Part shown: positions 55,459-64,000 of the stretch, piece by piece
Numbering within the stretch: the first letter of the stretch is position 1
Layout: the number at the start of each line of letters is the position of its first letter
From: Rhodocyclales bacterium
GTDB taxonomy: Bacteria > Pseudomonadota > Gammaproteobacteria > Burkholderiales > Rhodocyclaceae
Length of the DNA: 64,000 bases
Assembly (NCBI GenBank): GCA_003105015.1
Contig: PQAF01000014.1
Span: 62,001-126,000 of the forward strand
Direction: 5' to 3'
Position numbers and translations under genes: made by a program
The notes under the pieces: generated by a model
Seen by the model: the letters and a program-made list of their open reading frames with translations, nothing else
Databases searched by the model: none
Told to the model about the DNA's origin: nothing

Positions 55459-56010
55459 CTACCGCAGACGGCCGCGGCGCACGCTCAGGCCGGCGGTGGA
55501 GAGGGCACCCAGTCCCTGGCCGCCATGGGCGTGGCAGATGGCGCAGGCGAGCGCATCGGCGGCGTCCGGGCTGGGGTCGCCCGGCAGGGCGAGCAGGCGG
55601 CGCACCATGTGCTGCACCTGCTCCTTGGCGGCATGGCCGTTGCCGACCACCGACTGCTTGACCTGCAGGGCGGTGTATTCGGCGACGGGCAGGGCGGCGT
55701 CCACCGCCGCGCAGATGGCCGCGCCGCGCGCCTGGCCGAGCAGCAGCGTGGATTGCGGATTGACGTTCACGAAGACGATCTCGACGGCGACCTGCTGCGG
55801 CCGGTGTGTGGCGATCACCTCGCGCAGGCCGTCGAGGATGGATTTCAGGCGCAGCGGCAGCGTGCCGTCCTGTGGCGTCCTGACGCAGCCGCTGGTGAGA
55901 TAGGCAAGCCGGCTGCCGGTTTTCTCGATGATGCCGAACCCCGTGATGCGCAGGCCGGGGTCGATGCCGAGGATGCGGACGGGCGAAGCTGGGGCGGGCT
56001 CGCCGGGCAC
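55459..56010 (-). CDS. ruvC: RuvC, Holliday junction resolvase
   Basis: A 183-residue nuclease with the catalytic acidic residues in [38 protein letters not shown] (here VAVEIVF) and [15 protein letters not shown]. It cuts Holliday junctions. It starts 4 nt after the YebC stop. Confidence 0.96.
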   Translation of the reverse strand: MPGEPAPASPVRILGIDPGLRITGFGIIEKTGSRLAYLTSGCVRTPQDGTLPLRLKSILDGLREVIATHRPQQVAVEIVFVNVNPQSTLLLGQARGAAICAAVDAALPVAEYTALQVKQSVVGNGHAAKEQVQHMVRRLLALPGDPSPDAADALACAICHAHGGQGLGALSTAGLSVRRGRLR

Positions 56011-56013
56011 CGC

Positions 56014-56742
56014 TCAGCCCTCGTTCATCAAGGCAGTCGTGTAGACCTCCTGCACGTCGTCGAGTGCTTCGAGGGCGTCGAGCAGCTTCTGCATCCTGGC
56101 AGCGTCCTCGCCGGCGAGTTCGGTCTCGTTGAGCGGCTTCAGGGTGATGTCGGCGATTTCCGCCTGGAGGCCGGCCTGCTCCAGCCCGGCCTTGACGGCA
56201 TGGAAATCCGCCGGCGCGCAGATCACCTCGACGCTGCCGTCCTCGTTGGTGAGCACATCCTCGGCGCCGGCCTCCAGCGCCGCCTCCATCACCTTGTCCT
56301 CGCTGGTGCCGGGGGCGAAGATGAACTGGCCGCAATGCTTGAACTGGAAGGACACCGAGCCTTCCGTGCCCATGTTGCCGCCGTTCTTGGCGAAGGCGTG
56401 GCGTACGTCGGCGACGGTGCGCGTCTTGTTGTCGGTGAGGCAGTCCACCATCACCGCCGCGCCGCCGATGCCGTAGCCCTCGTAGCGGATCTCCTCGTAG
56501 GTGACGCCTTCCAGCTGGCCGGTGCCGCGCTTGATGGCGTTGTCCATGTTGTCCTTGGGCAGGCTCTGCGCCTTGGCCTTCTCGATGGCCAGGCGCAGGC
56601 GCGGGTTGGCACCGGGGTCGCCGCCGCCCATCTTGGCGGCGACGGTGATTTCCTTGATGAGCTTGGTGAAGACCTTGCCGCGCTTAGCGTCCTGGCGCCC
56701 CTTGCGGTGCTGGATGTTGGCCCATTTGGAGTGGCCGGCCAT
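56014..56742 (-). CDS. yebC: YebC/TACO1-family protein
   Basis: A 242-residue protein beginning [31 protein letters not shown], the hallmark of YebC. Family members act as transcriptional regulators or as translation factors relieving polyproline stalls. It is placed upstream of ruvC, as in many Proteobacteria. Confidence 0.95.
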   Translation of the reverse strand: MAGHSKWANIQHRKGRQDAKRGKVFTKLIKEITVAAKMGGGDPGANPRLRLAIEKAKAQSLPKDNMDNAIKRGTGQLEGVTYEEIRYEGYGIGGAAVMVDCLTDNKTRTVADVRHAFAKNGGNMGTEGSVSFQFKHCGQFIFAPGTSEDKVMEAALEAGAEDVLTNEDGSVEVICAPADFHAVKAGLEQAGLQAEIADITLKPLNETELAGEDAARMQKLLDALEALDDVQEVYTTALMNEG

Positions 56743-56804
56743 GTGGAACCTCTCGTCGAAGTGCTGCTGATAAAATGCGATTTTAACTCACAGGGAGCCT
56801 GCCG

Positions 56805-58310
56805 ATGACCCAGCCGCTCGTCATTGCGAAATCCGGCGAACTCGATCTGGCCCTGCTGCCGCAGATGGCCAACCGCCACGGCCTCATCACCGGCGCCACC
56901 GGCACCGGCAAGACCGTCACCCTGCAGACGCTGGCCGAGCATTTCTCCGCCATCGGCGTGCCCTGCTTCATGTCGGACGTCAAGGGCGACCTCTCCGGCG
57001 TCTCCCAGCCCGGCGGCGGCAACGCCAAGGTGGACGAGCGGGTCGCGATGCTGAAGCTCGAGGGCTTCGCCCACCAGGGCTATCCCGTCACCCTGTGGGA
57101 CCCCTTTGGCGAGGCCGGCCATCCGGTACGCGCCACGGTTTCCGACATGGGGCCGCTGCTCCTCGGCCGCATGCTCGAGCTCAACGAAACCCAGGGCGGC
57201 GTGCTCAACCTGGTGTTCAAGGTGGCCGACGACAACGGCCTGCTGCTGCTGGATATCAAGGACCTGCGCGCCATGCTCGCCTTCGTCGGCGAGAACGCCA
57301 AGCAGTTCACCACCGAGTACGGCAACGTTTCCGCCGCCTCCATCGGCGCCATCCAGCGCGGCCTGCTCGCGCTCGAATCGCAGGGCGGCGAGAAGCTCTT
57401 CGGCGAGCCGATGCTCGACATCGCCGACCTCCTCCAGACCGACCGCGGCCGCGGCATCATCAACATCCTCTCCGCCGATCGCCTGATGCAGGCGCCGAAG
57501 ATGTACGCGACCCTGCTCCTGTGGCTGCTCTCCGAGCTGTTCGAGAACCTGCCCGAGGCGGGCGACCTCGACAAGCCGAAGCTGGTGTTCTTCTTCGACG
57601 AGGCGCACCTGCTGTTCACCGATGCGCCGGCGGCGCTGGTCGACAAGATCGAGCAGGTGGTGCGGCTGATCCGCTCGAAGGGCGTCGGCGTCTACTTCGT
57701 CACGCAGAACCCGGCCGACGTGCCGGACAAGGTGCTCTCCCAACTCGGCAACCGCGTGCAGCACGCGCTGCGCGCCTTCTCCGCGCGCGACCAGAAGGCG
57801 GTCAAGGCGGCCGCCGAGACCATGCGCGACAACCCGAGCCTCGACGAAGTCGCCGCCATCACCGAGCTGGGCGTCGGCGAGGCGCTGGTCTCCTGCCTGG
57901 ATGAAAAGGGCCGCCCCGGCGTCGTGCAGCGCGCCTTCGTCGTGCCGCCGCAGGGCCAAATCGGCCCCATCACCGACGCGCAGCGCCGCCAGCTGATCCA
58001 GAATTCCCTCGTCGCCGGCGTCTACGAGAAGGCGGTGGATCGCGAATCCGCCTACGAGATCCTCAAGGCGCGCGCCGCGCAGGCGGCGCAGGCCGCCGCC
58101 GCGCCGCCACCCCAGGCGCCGCAACAACAGCCAAGCGGCGGCGGCATTCTCGGTGGGCTGGGCGATCTGCTCGGCGGCGGCGCGCGGCGCAGCCGGCAGT
58201 CGGTGGCCGAGGCGGCGGTGACGAGCGCCGCCCGCGCCATCGGCTCCAACCTCGGCCGGCAGATCGTGCGCGGCGTGCTCGGCTCGATCCTGGGCGGCAA
58301 GAGCCGCTGA
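56805..58310 (+). CDS. HerA/YjgR-like DUF853 ATPase
   Basis: A 501-residue P-loop ATPase with Walker [11 protein letters not shown] near residue 30 and Walker [13 protein letters not shown], then [18 protein letters not shown]. After an Ala/Pro/Gln linker the Gly-rich tail is [20 protein letters not shown]. The family resembles HerA translocases, but its function is unknown. Its stop overlaps the EamA start. Confidence 0.9.
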   Translation: MTQPLVIAKSGELDLALLPQMANRHGLITGATGTGKTVTLQTLAEHFSAIGVPCFMSDVKGDLSGVSQPGGGNAKVDERVAMLKLEGFAHQGYPVTLWDPFGEAGHPVRATVSDMGPLLLGRMLELNETQGGVLNLVFKVADDNGLLLLDIKDLRAMLAFVGENAKQFTTEYGNVSAASIGAIQRGLLALESQGGEKLFGEPMLDIADLLQTDRGRGIINILSADRLMQAPKMYATLLLWLLSELFENLPEAGDLDKPKLVFFFDEAHLLFTDAPAALVDKIEQVVRLIRSKGVGVYFVTQNPADVPDKVLSQLGNRVQHALRAFSARDQKAVKAAAETMRDNPSLDEVAAITELGVGEALVSCLDEKGRPGVVQRAFVVPPQGQIGPITDAQRRQLIQNSLVAGVYEKAVDRESAYEILKARAAQAAQAAAAPPPQAPQQQPSGGGILGGLGDLLGGGARRSRQSVAEAAVTSAARAIGSNLGRQIVRGVLGSILGGKSR

Positions 58311-59194
58311 TGCACAATCTGCGGACCGCCGGCCTCGTGCTGGCGGCTGCTTCCGCGCTCGCCTTTTCCTTCAAGGCGATCTTCGTCAAGCTCGGCCTCG
58401 CCCACGGCGCCGACGCCGTCACCCTGCTGGCCCTGCGCATGGGCTTCGCCCTGCCGGTGTTCCTCGCCATGGCCTGGCGTGCCGGGGCTTCCGGCCTGAC
58501 GCGGCGAGACTGGCTGTGGCTGGCGGCGCTGGGCCTCGTCGGCTACTACCTGTCGAGCCTGTTCGATTTCCTCGGCCTGCAATACATCAGCGCCGGCCTC
58601 GAACGGCTGATCCTGTTCACCTACCCGACCCTGGTGCTGCTGTTCTCGGCGCTGTTCCTCGGCCACAAGATCCGGCCGGCGGCCTGGGGCGCACTGGTGC
58701 TGTGCTATGCCGGCATCGGCCTCGCCGTGTCGCACGACCTGACTTTTGCCGGCGCGTCGCGCGACCTGGTGGTGGGCTGCCTGTGGGTGTTCGCCAGCGC
58801 CGTGAGCTACGCGCTGTTCTGGATGGGTTCGGGCCATGTCGTCGTGCGCATCGGGGCGATGCGCCTGTCGGCCTTCGCCTCGATCTTCGCCTGCCTGTTC
58901 GTGCTCGGCCATTTCGCGGCGACGCGCCCGCTCGCCGCGCTGGCGGTGCCGCCGCGCGCCTACCTCGACGGCCTGGCGCTGGCCCTGGTGTCCACCGTGC
59001 TGCCGATCTGGCTGCAGGCCGAGGCGCTGCGCCGCATCGGCGCGCCGACCGCCGCGCTGGTCGGCACGCTCGGGCCGGTCATCACCATCTTCCTCGGCTG
59101 GGCGATCCTCGGCGAGGCGATGTCGCCCAGCCAGCTCGCCGGCGCGGGGCTGGTGATCGCCGGCGTGCTGCTGGTGAGCGTGAGGAAGGGTTAG
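58310..59194 (+). CDS. EamA/DMT-family permease
   Basis: A 294-residue transporter with ten membrane helices in two EamA repeats (LVLAAASALAFSFKAIFVKLGLAHG; GCLWVFASAVSYALFWMG). The conserved ends are TLGPVITIFLGWAILGEAMSPSQLAGAGLVIAGVLLV. The substrate is unknown. It ends exactly where copy 14 of the 24-nt motif begins. Confidence 0.9.
   Translation: MHNLRTAGLVLAAASALAFSFKAIFVKLGLAHGADAVTLLALRMGFALPVFLAMAWRAGASGLTRRDWLWLAALGLVGYYLSSLFDFLGLQYISAGLERLILFTYPTLVLLFSALFLGHKIRPAAWGALVLCYAGIGLAVSHDLTFAGASRDLVVGCLWVFASAVSYALFWMGSGHVVVRIGAMRLSAFASIFACLFVLGHFAATRPLAALAVPPRAYLDGLALALVSTVLPIWLQAEALRRIGAPTAALVGTLGPVITIFLGWAILGEAMSPSQLAGAGLVIAGVLLVSVRKG
58723..58746 (-). repeat. Bipartite 24-nt motif, copy 13
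   Basis: AAAGTCAG-N10-ACGGCG inside the EamA gene, opposite strand (gene reads D-L-T-F). The ninth base is G instead of T. Confidence 0.8.
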
Positions 59195-59218
59195 CGCCGT
59201 ACTGCCGGGACTGACTTT
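59195..59218 (-). repeat. Bipartite 24-nt motif, copy 14 (fills an intergenic gap)
   Basis: AAAGTCAG-N10-ACGGCG. It begins at the base after the EamA stop and reaches the metF stop codon, so it makes up the whole gap between two convergent genes. Confidence 0.87.
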
Positions 59219-60045
59219 TACAAACCGAGCCGCTGGCAGATCGTCGACGTCAGGCCGGCCTGGTTCAGCGTGTAGAAGTGCAGGCCCGGCGCCCCGCTGG
59301 CCAGCAGCCGCTCGCACAGTTCCGTCACCACGTCGAGACCGAAGGCGCGCACCGACGCGCTGTCGTCGCCGAAGCTCTCGAACTTCTTCCGCATCCAGCG
59401 CGGGATCTCCGCGCCGCAGGCATCCGAGAAGCGGGCGATCTTGCTGAAGTTGGCGATGGGCATGATGCCCGGCACGATCGGCACCGCCACGCCCAACGCC
59501 CGCACCGTCTCGACGTAATGCGCGTAGGCATCGGCATTGAAGAAATACTGCGTGATGGCCGAGTCGGCCCCGGCGTCGACCTTGCGCTTGAAATTGAGCA
59601 GGTCCTCGCGCGGGTTCTTCGCCTGGGGGTGGTACTCGGGGTAGGCCGCCACCTCGATGTGGAACCAGTCGCCGGTCTCCGCGCGGATGAATTCGACCAG
59701 CTCGTTGGCGTAGCGGAACTCGCCCGGGTCGGCCATGCCCGAGGGCAGGTCGCCGCGCAGGGCGACGATGCGGCTGATGCCGGCCGCCTTGTAGCGCGCG
59801 AGCACGGCGCGCACGTTGTCCCGCGTCGAGCCGATGCAGGAGAGGTGCGGCGCCGCCGGCAGCCCTTCGGACTGGATATCCAGCACGGTTTCCAGCGTGC
59901 GGTCGCGGGTGGAGCCGCCGGCGCCGAAGGTGCAGGAGAAGAAGGCCGGCTTCAGCTGGGCAAGCTGGCGCCATGCGGCGCGCAGCTTGTCCATGCCTTC
60001 CGGCGTCTGCGGCGGAAAGAACTCGAAGGAGATGGTCCGCTGCAT
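59218..60045 (-). CDS. metF: MetF, methylenetetrahydrofolate reductase
   Basis: A 275-residue flavoenzyme starting ISFEFFPPQTPEGMDKL, with the motifs FSCTFGAGGSTRDRT, ALRGD and ADSAITQYFFNADAY. It makes 5-methyltetrahydrofolate for methionine synthesis. It directly follows ahcY in a methyl-cycle operon. Confidence 0.96.
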   Translation of the reverse strand: MQRTISFEFFPPQTPEGMDKLRAAWRQLAQLKPAFFSCTFGAGGSTRDRTLETVLDIQSEGLPAAPHLSCIGSTRDNVRAVLARYKAAGISRIVALRGDLPSGMADPGEFRYANELVEFIRAETGDWFHIEVAAYPEYHPQAKNPREDLLNFKRKVDAGADSAITQYFFNADAYAHYVETVRALGVAVPIVPGIMPIANFSKIARFSDACGAEIPRWMRKKFESFGDDSASVRAFGLDVVTELCERLLASGAPGLHFYTLNQAGLTSTICQRLGL

Positions 60046-60046
60046 C

Positions 60047-61480
<1,434 letters not shown>

Positions 61481-61560
61481 GCTTGGCTCCTTGTCAAAGC
61501 AGCCGGGGGGATGGGGGAGGGGCTTCGCACTCACCTGCCATTCCGTGCCCGGCACGGGTT

Positions 61561-61665
61561 GAGGTGAGCGCCGTTGCAGCTTTTGACTTCGGACCGCTGC
61601 GCGGCCGAAGGTGATGTCCGAGCCTGGGGGCCGACTGATGCGGCGCCTCGCAGCGCTCCTCGGAA
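61561..61665 (-). promoter_or_regulatory. SAH riboswitch upstream of ahcY
   Basis: On the minus strand the conserved blocks appear in order: CCGAGGAGCGCTGCGAGG (61663-61646), CCAGGCTCGGA near 61627-61617, and AACGGCGCTCA near 61574-61564. This matches the SAH (ahcY leader) riboswitch, which switches on the gene when S-adenosylhomocysteine builds up. A GC palindrome (61543-61557) just downstream may belong to the expression platform. Confidence 0.88.
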
Positions 61666-61672
61666 GCGGCGC

Positions 61673-61701
61673 ATTATACGCCCGAAGCCGATTCCGATAA
61701 A
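61673..61701 (-). promoter_or_regulatory. Promoter of the ahcY riboswitch transcript
   Basis: A perfect -10 TATAAT (61678-61673, minus strand) with TTTATC as a weak -35 at 17-nt spacing. Transcription would begin just before the riboswitch. Confidence 0.65.
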
Positions 61702-61714
61702 CTCCGGCGTGGCC

Positions 61715-64000
61715 ATGACAAACGAAAGCATCGAACGCTTCATTGCCCGCTGGCAGGCCGCCGGCGGGTCGGAACGCGCCAACTACCAGCTCTTCGTCGG
61801 CGAGCTGACCGAGTTGCTCGGCCTGCCGCGGCCCGATCCGGCCCGCGACGACACGCGCGACAACGCCTACGTCTTCGAGCGCCGCGTGCGCTTCCGCCAC
61901 GGCGACGGCAGCGAATCCCACGGCTTCATCGACTGCTACCGGCGCGGCGCCTTCGTGCTGGAGGCGAAGAAGATCAAAGCCAACGGCACAAAGGGCTTCG
62001 ACGACGCCCTGCAGCGCGCCCGCGGCCAGGCCGAGAGCTACGCCCGCGCCCTGCCGGCCGAGGAGGGGCGGCCGCCCTTCCTCGTCGTGGTGGATGTCGG
62101 CAACGTCGTCGAGCTGTACGCCGAGTTCTCCCGCACCGGCGCCACCTACACGCCCTTCCCCGATCCGCGCTCTCACCGTGTCCGGCTGACTGACTTTCGC
62201 GAGGAGGCCGTGCGCGACCGCTTGCGCGCCCTCTGGCTCGATCCGCTCTCGCTCGACCCGACGCGCGCCACCGCCCGCGTCACGCGCGAGGTGGCCGAGC
62301 GCCTGGCCGAAGTCGCCAAGGCCCTCGAAGGCGCGGGGCACGATGCCGAGACCGTCGCCGGCTTCCTCAGCCGCTGCCTGTTCACCATGTTCGCCGAGGA
62401 CGTCGAACTGCTGCCACGGCGCGACGGCAAAGGCGCCTTCACGATCCTGCTGGAAAGCCTGCAGGACGACCCGGCGCAGTTCGTGCCGCTGGTGGGTGAG
62501 CTGTGGCGGGCGATGGACACCGGCGAGTTCTCCGTCGCCATCCGCGCCGCGCTGCCGCGCTTCAACGGCAAGCTGTTCAAGCAGCCGCAGGTGTTGCCGC
62601 TGACGCGCGACCAGATCGAACTCCTCATCAAGGCATCCAACGCCGACTGGACGCAGGTCGAGCCGGCCATCTTCGGCACGCTGCTGGAGCGCGCCCTCGA
62701 TCCGGCCGAGCGGCATGCCCTCGGCGCGCACTACACGCCGCGCGCCTACGTCGAGCGGCTGGTGCTGCCCACTGTCATCGAGCCGCTGCGGGCGAGCTGG
62801 GGCCATGTCCAGGCCGCCGCGCTGATGCTGGCCAATGAGGGCCGGGAGAAGGAGGCCATCGCCGAACTGCGTGCCTTCCACCATCGTCTGTGCGAGTTGA
62901 AGGTGCTCGACCCGGCCTGCGGCTCGGGCAACTTTTTGTACGTGACGCTGGAGCACATGAAGCGCCTCGAGGGCGAGGTGCTCAACCAGCTCGACGAGAT
63001 CGGCCACACGCAGGCGATGCTGGAGACGGAGGGCTTGAGCGTCGATCCGCACCAGTTCCTCGGCCTGGAGATCAATCCGCGCGCGGCCGCCGTGGCGGAG
63101 ATGGTGTTGTGGATCGGCTATCTGCAATGGCATTTCCGCACGCGCGGCCACGTCATGCCGCCGCAGCCGGTGCTGAAGGATTTCCGCAACATCGAGTGCC
63201 GCGACGCGGTGCTGGCCTACGACCGCATGGAGTACGTGACGGACGCGCGCGGCGTGCCGGTGTCGCGCTGGGACGGCAAGACCACGAAGAAGCATCCCGT
63301 CACCGGTGAGGATGTGCCCGACGAGGCGGCGCAGGTGCCGTTGGAGCGCTACGTCAACCCGCGCCGCGCCGAATGGCCGCAGGCCGACGTGGTGGTGGGC
63401 AATCCGCCGTTCATCGGCACGGCGGGCATGCGCCAGGCGCTGGGCGACGGCTACGTCGAAGCGTTGCGTCAGGCGTGGAGCCTCCCCTCTCCCGCCCGCG
63501 GGAGAGGGGCCGGGGGAGAGGGCGGTGTTCCCGAGTCCGCCGACTTTGTCATGTACTGGTGGCACAAGGCGGCTTGCCTGGTGCGTGCGGGATCGCTGTC
63601 GCGGTTCGGCTTCATCACCACCAACAGCGTTCGGCAGACCTTCAACCGGCGCGTGCTGGAGCGTCATCTCGGGGCGGGGGACGGGGCTGCCCCGCCCTCC
63701 TTAGCGGCAAAGAACGCCGAATGCGTCGGTCGGGGCAGCCCCGTCCCCCTTCACCTGGCGTTCGCGGTGCCCGACCATCCCTGGGTGGACAGTGCGGATG
63801 GGGCGGCGGTGCGGATTGCCATGACTGTGGGAGTGATGGGGACGGGTGAAGGTCGGTTGCTGACCGTGACCGACGAGCGGGCGGGCGGCGGCGACGGTTT
63901 GGAGGTGCAAACCGTCGAGCGCATGGGCGCGATCCATGCCGACTTGACCATCGGCGCCAATGTATCGTCTGCGCAGACACTTCAGGCCAATGCCGGCGTC
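61715..64000 (+). CDS. MmeI-like type IIL restriction-modification enzyme (partial)
   Basis: The frame is open from ATG 61715 to the window edge (762 codons). The N-terminal nuclease region has a PD-(D/E)XK pattern ([17 protein letters not shown] near residue 70). The gamma-class N6-adenine methyltransferase core has motif [14 protein letters not shown] and motif [11 protein letters not shown]. Segments after motif IV ([49 protein letters not shown]) fit single-chain RM enzymes of the MmeI family. A GTG two codons upstream is possible. Two palindromic insertions (63484-63509 and 63676-63749) keep the frame but add foreign-looking residues, which may impair the protein. Confidence 0.85.
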   Translation, partial: MTNESIERFIARWQAAGGSERANYQLFVGELTELLGLPRPDPARDDTRDNAYVFERRVRFRHGDGSESHGFIDCYRRGAFVLEAKKIKANGTKGFDDALQRARGQAESYARALPAEEGRPPFLVVVDVGNVVELYAEFSRTGATYTPFPDPRSHRVRLTDFREEAVRDRLRALWLDPLSLDPTRATARVTREVAERLAEVAKALEGAGHDAETVAGFLSRCLFTMFAEDVELLPRRDGKGAFTILLESLQDDPAQFVPLVGELWRAMDTGEFSVAIRAALPRFNGKLFKQPQVLPLTRDQIELLIKASNADWTQVEPAIFGTLLERALDPAERHALGAHYTPRAYVERLVLPTVIEPLRASWGHVQAAALMLANEGREKEAIAELRAFHHRLCELKVLDPACGSGNFLYVTLEHMKRLEGEVLNQLDEIGHTQAMLETEGLSVDPHQFLGLEINPRAAAVAEMVLWIGYLQWHFRTRGHVMPPQPVLKDFRNIECRDAVLAYDRMEYVTDARGVPVSRWDGKTTKKHPVTGEDVPDEAAQVPLERYVNPRRAEWPQADVVVGNPPFIGTAGMRQALGDGYVEALRQAWSLPSPARGRGAGGEGGVPESADFVMYWWHKAACLVRAGSLSRFGFITTNSVRQTFNRRVLERHLGAGDGAAPPSLAAKNAECVGRGSPVPLHLAFAVPDHPWVDSADGAAVRIAMTVGVMGTGEGRLLTVTDERAGGGDGLEVQTVERMGAIHADLTIGANVSSAQTLQANAGV
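62174..62197 (-). repeat. Bipartite 24-nt motif, copy 15 (variant)
   Basis: AAAGTCAG-N10-ACGGTG, one mismatch in the second half, inside the restriction-modification gene, opposite strand (gene reads L-T-D-F). Confidence 0.65.
63484..63509. repeat. In-frame palindromic insertion 1 in the RM gene
   Basis: CCCCTCTCCC (63484-63493) pairs with GGGAGAGGGG (63500-63509), followed by a further GGGGGAGAGGG. About 48 nt encode [16 protein letters not shown] between two conserved segments ([10 protein letters not shown] and VPESADF). Confidence 0.75.
63676..63749. repeat. In-frame palindromic insertion 2 in the RM gene
   Basis: Two perfect 19-nt arms (63676-63694 and 63731-63749) around a 36-nt spacer. 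They encode a Gly/Ala/Pro-rich stretch between RRVLERHL and [10 protein letters not shown], both conserved-looking. Confidence 0.85.

Noticed and set aside
61565..61585. Another copy of the 24-nt word in the ahcY leader
   Set aside because: CGCCGT and TTGACTTC occur close together, but spacing and bases differ; the bases are explained by the SAH riboswitch.
61481..63667. N-terminal extension of about 730 codons for AhcY
   Set aside because: It is antisense to the RM gene, lacks homology, and would run through the riboswitch and promoter; AhcY has its normal length from 61480.

Overview
The window looks like chromosome from a GC-rich betaproteobacterium, most likely Rhodocyclales (Dechloromonas/Azonexus/Sulfuritalea-like). 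This is inferred from gene content and order: a clade II nos operon, nap genes, a complete System I ccm operon, UbiUVT, propionyl-CoA synthetase and tol-pal. No database search was possible. Most genes lie on the minus strand in tightly coupled operons with ATGA-type overlaps.

Layout. 1-0.9 kb: end of a periplasmic nitrate reductase operon (napH-napB). 0.97-13.1 kb (-): a clade II nitrous oxide reductase operon in the order nosZ, two cytochromes c, nosB, nosD, nosG, nosH, nosF, nosL, nosY, then a TlpA-like thioredoxin, a MenA-like prenyltransferase and a DUF1330 protein. 13.3-15.8 kb: a small membrane protein, a diheme c4-type cytochrome, napF and napC. 15.9-22.5 kb (-): ccmABCDEFGHI. 22.6-28.4 kb (-): haoA-haoB-cycA-cycB (hydroxylamine oxidation) followed by a MocR-type regulator. 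28.6-31 kb (+): quinol NO reductase, divergent from haoA. 31-33.4 kb (-): ubiU-ubiV-ubiT. Then a chemoreceptor, prpE, an HD-GYP protein, a four-subunit 2-oxoacid oxidoreductase, an HPP-CBS membrane protein, tRNA-Lys(UUU), a YedE-type transporter, queC, a MoaD/ThiS-like protein, queE, the tol-pal cluster, ruvCAB (with a PerM-like permease between ruvA and ruvB), yebC, a HerA-like ATPase, an EamA permease, metF, ahcY with an SAH riboswitch, and a partial MmeI-like restriction-modification enzyme running off the right edge.

How it fits together. HaoA would turn hydroxylamine into NO or nitrite, qNor turns NO into N2O, and NosZ turns N2O into N2. NapC/NapGH/NosGH and the many small cytochromes carry quinol electrons to these periplasmic enzymes. 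The ccm operon matures the 27 CXXCH haem sites counted in the eight c-type cytochrome genes here. UbiUVT supplies ubiquinone without oxygen. Fnr/Dnr-type boxes lie at class II promoter spacing upstream of several of these genes.

The most unusual signal is a bipartite 24-nt DNA word, AAAGTCAG-N10-ACGGCG. It occurs 15 times (13 exact, 2 near) on both strands, mostly inside unrelated genes in several reading frames. It behaves like a DNA uptake or chromosome-organising sequence that I do not recognise. A second theme is palindromic repeats: two in intergenic gaps of the nos operon, one that encodes most of the CcmH signal peptide, and two inserted in frame in the restriction-modification gene.
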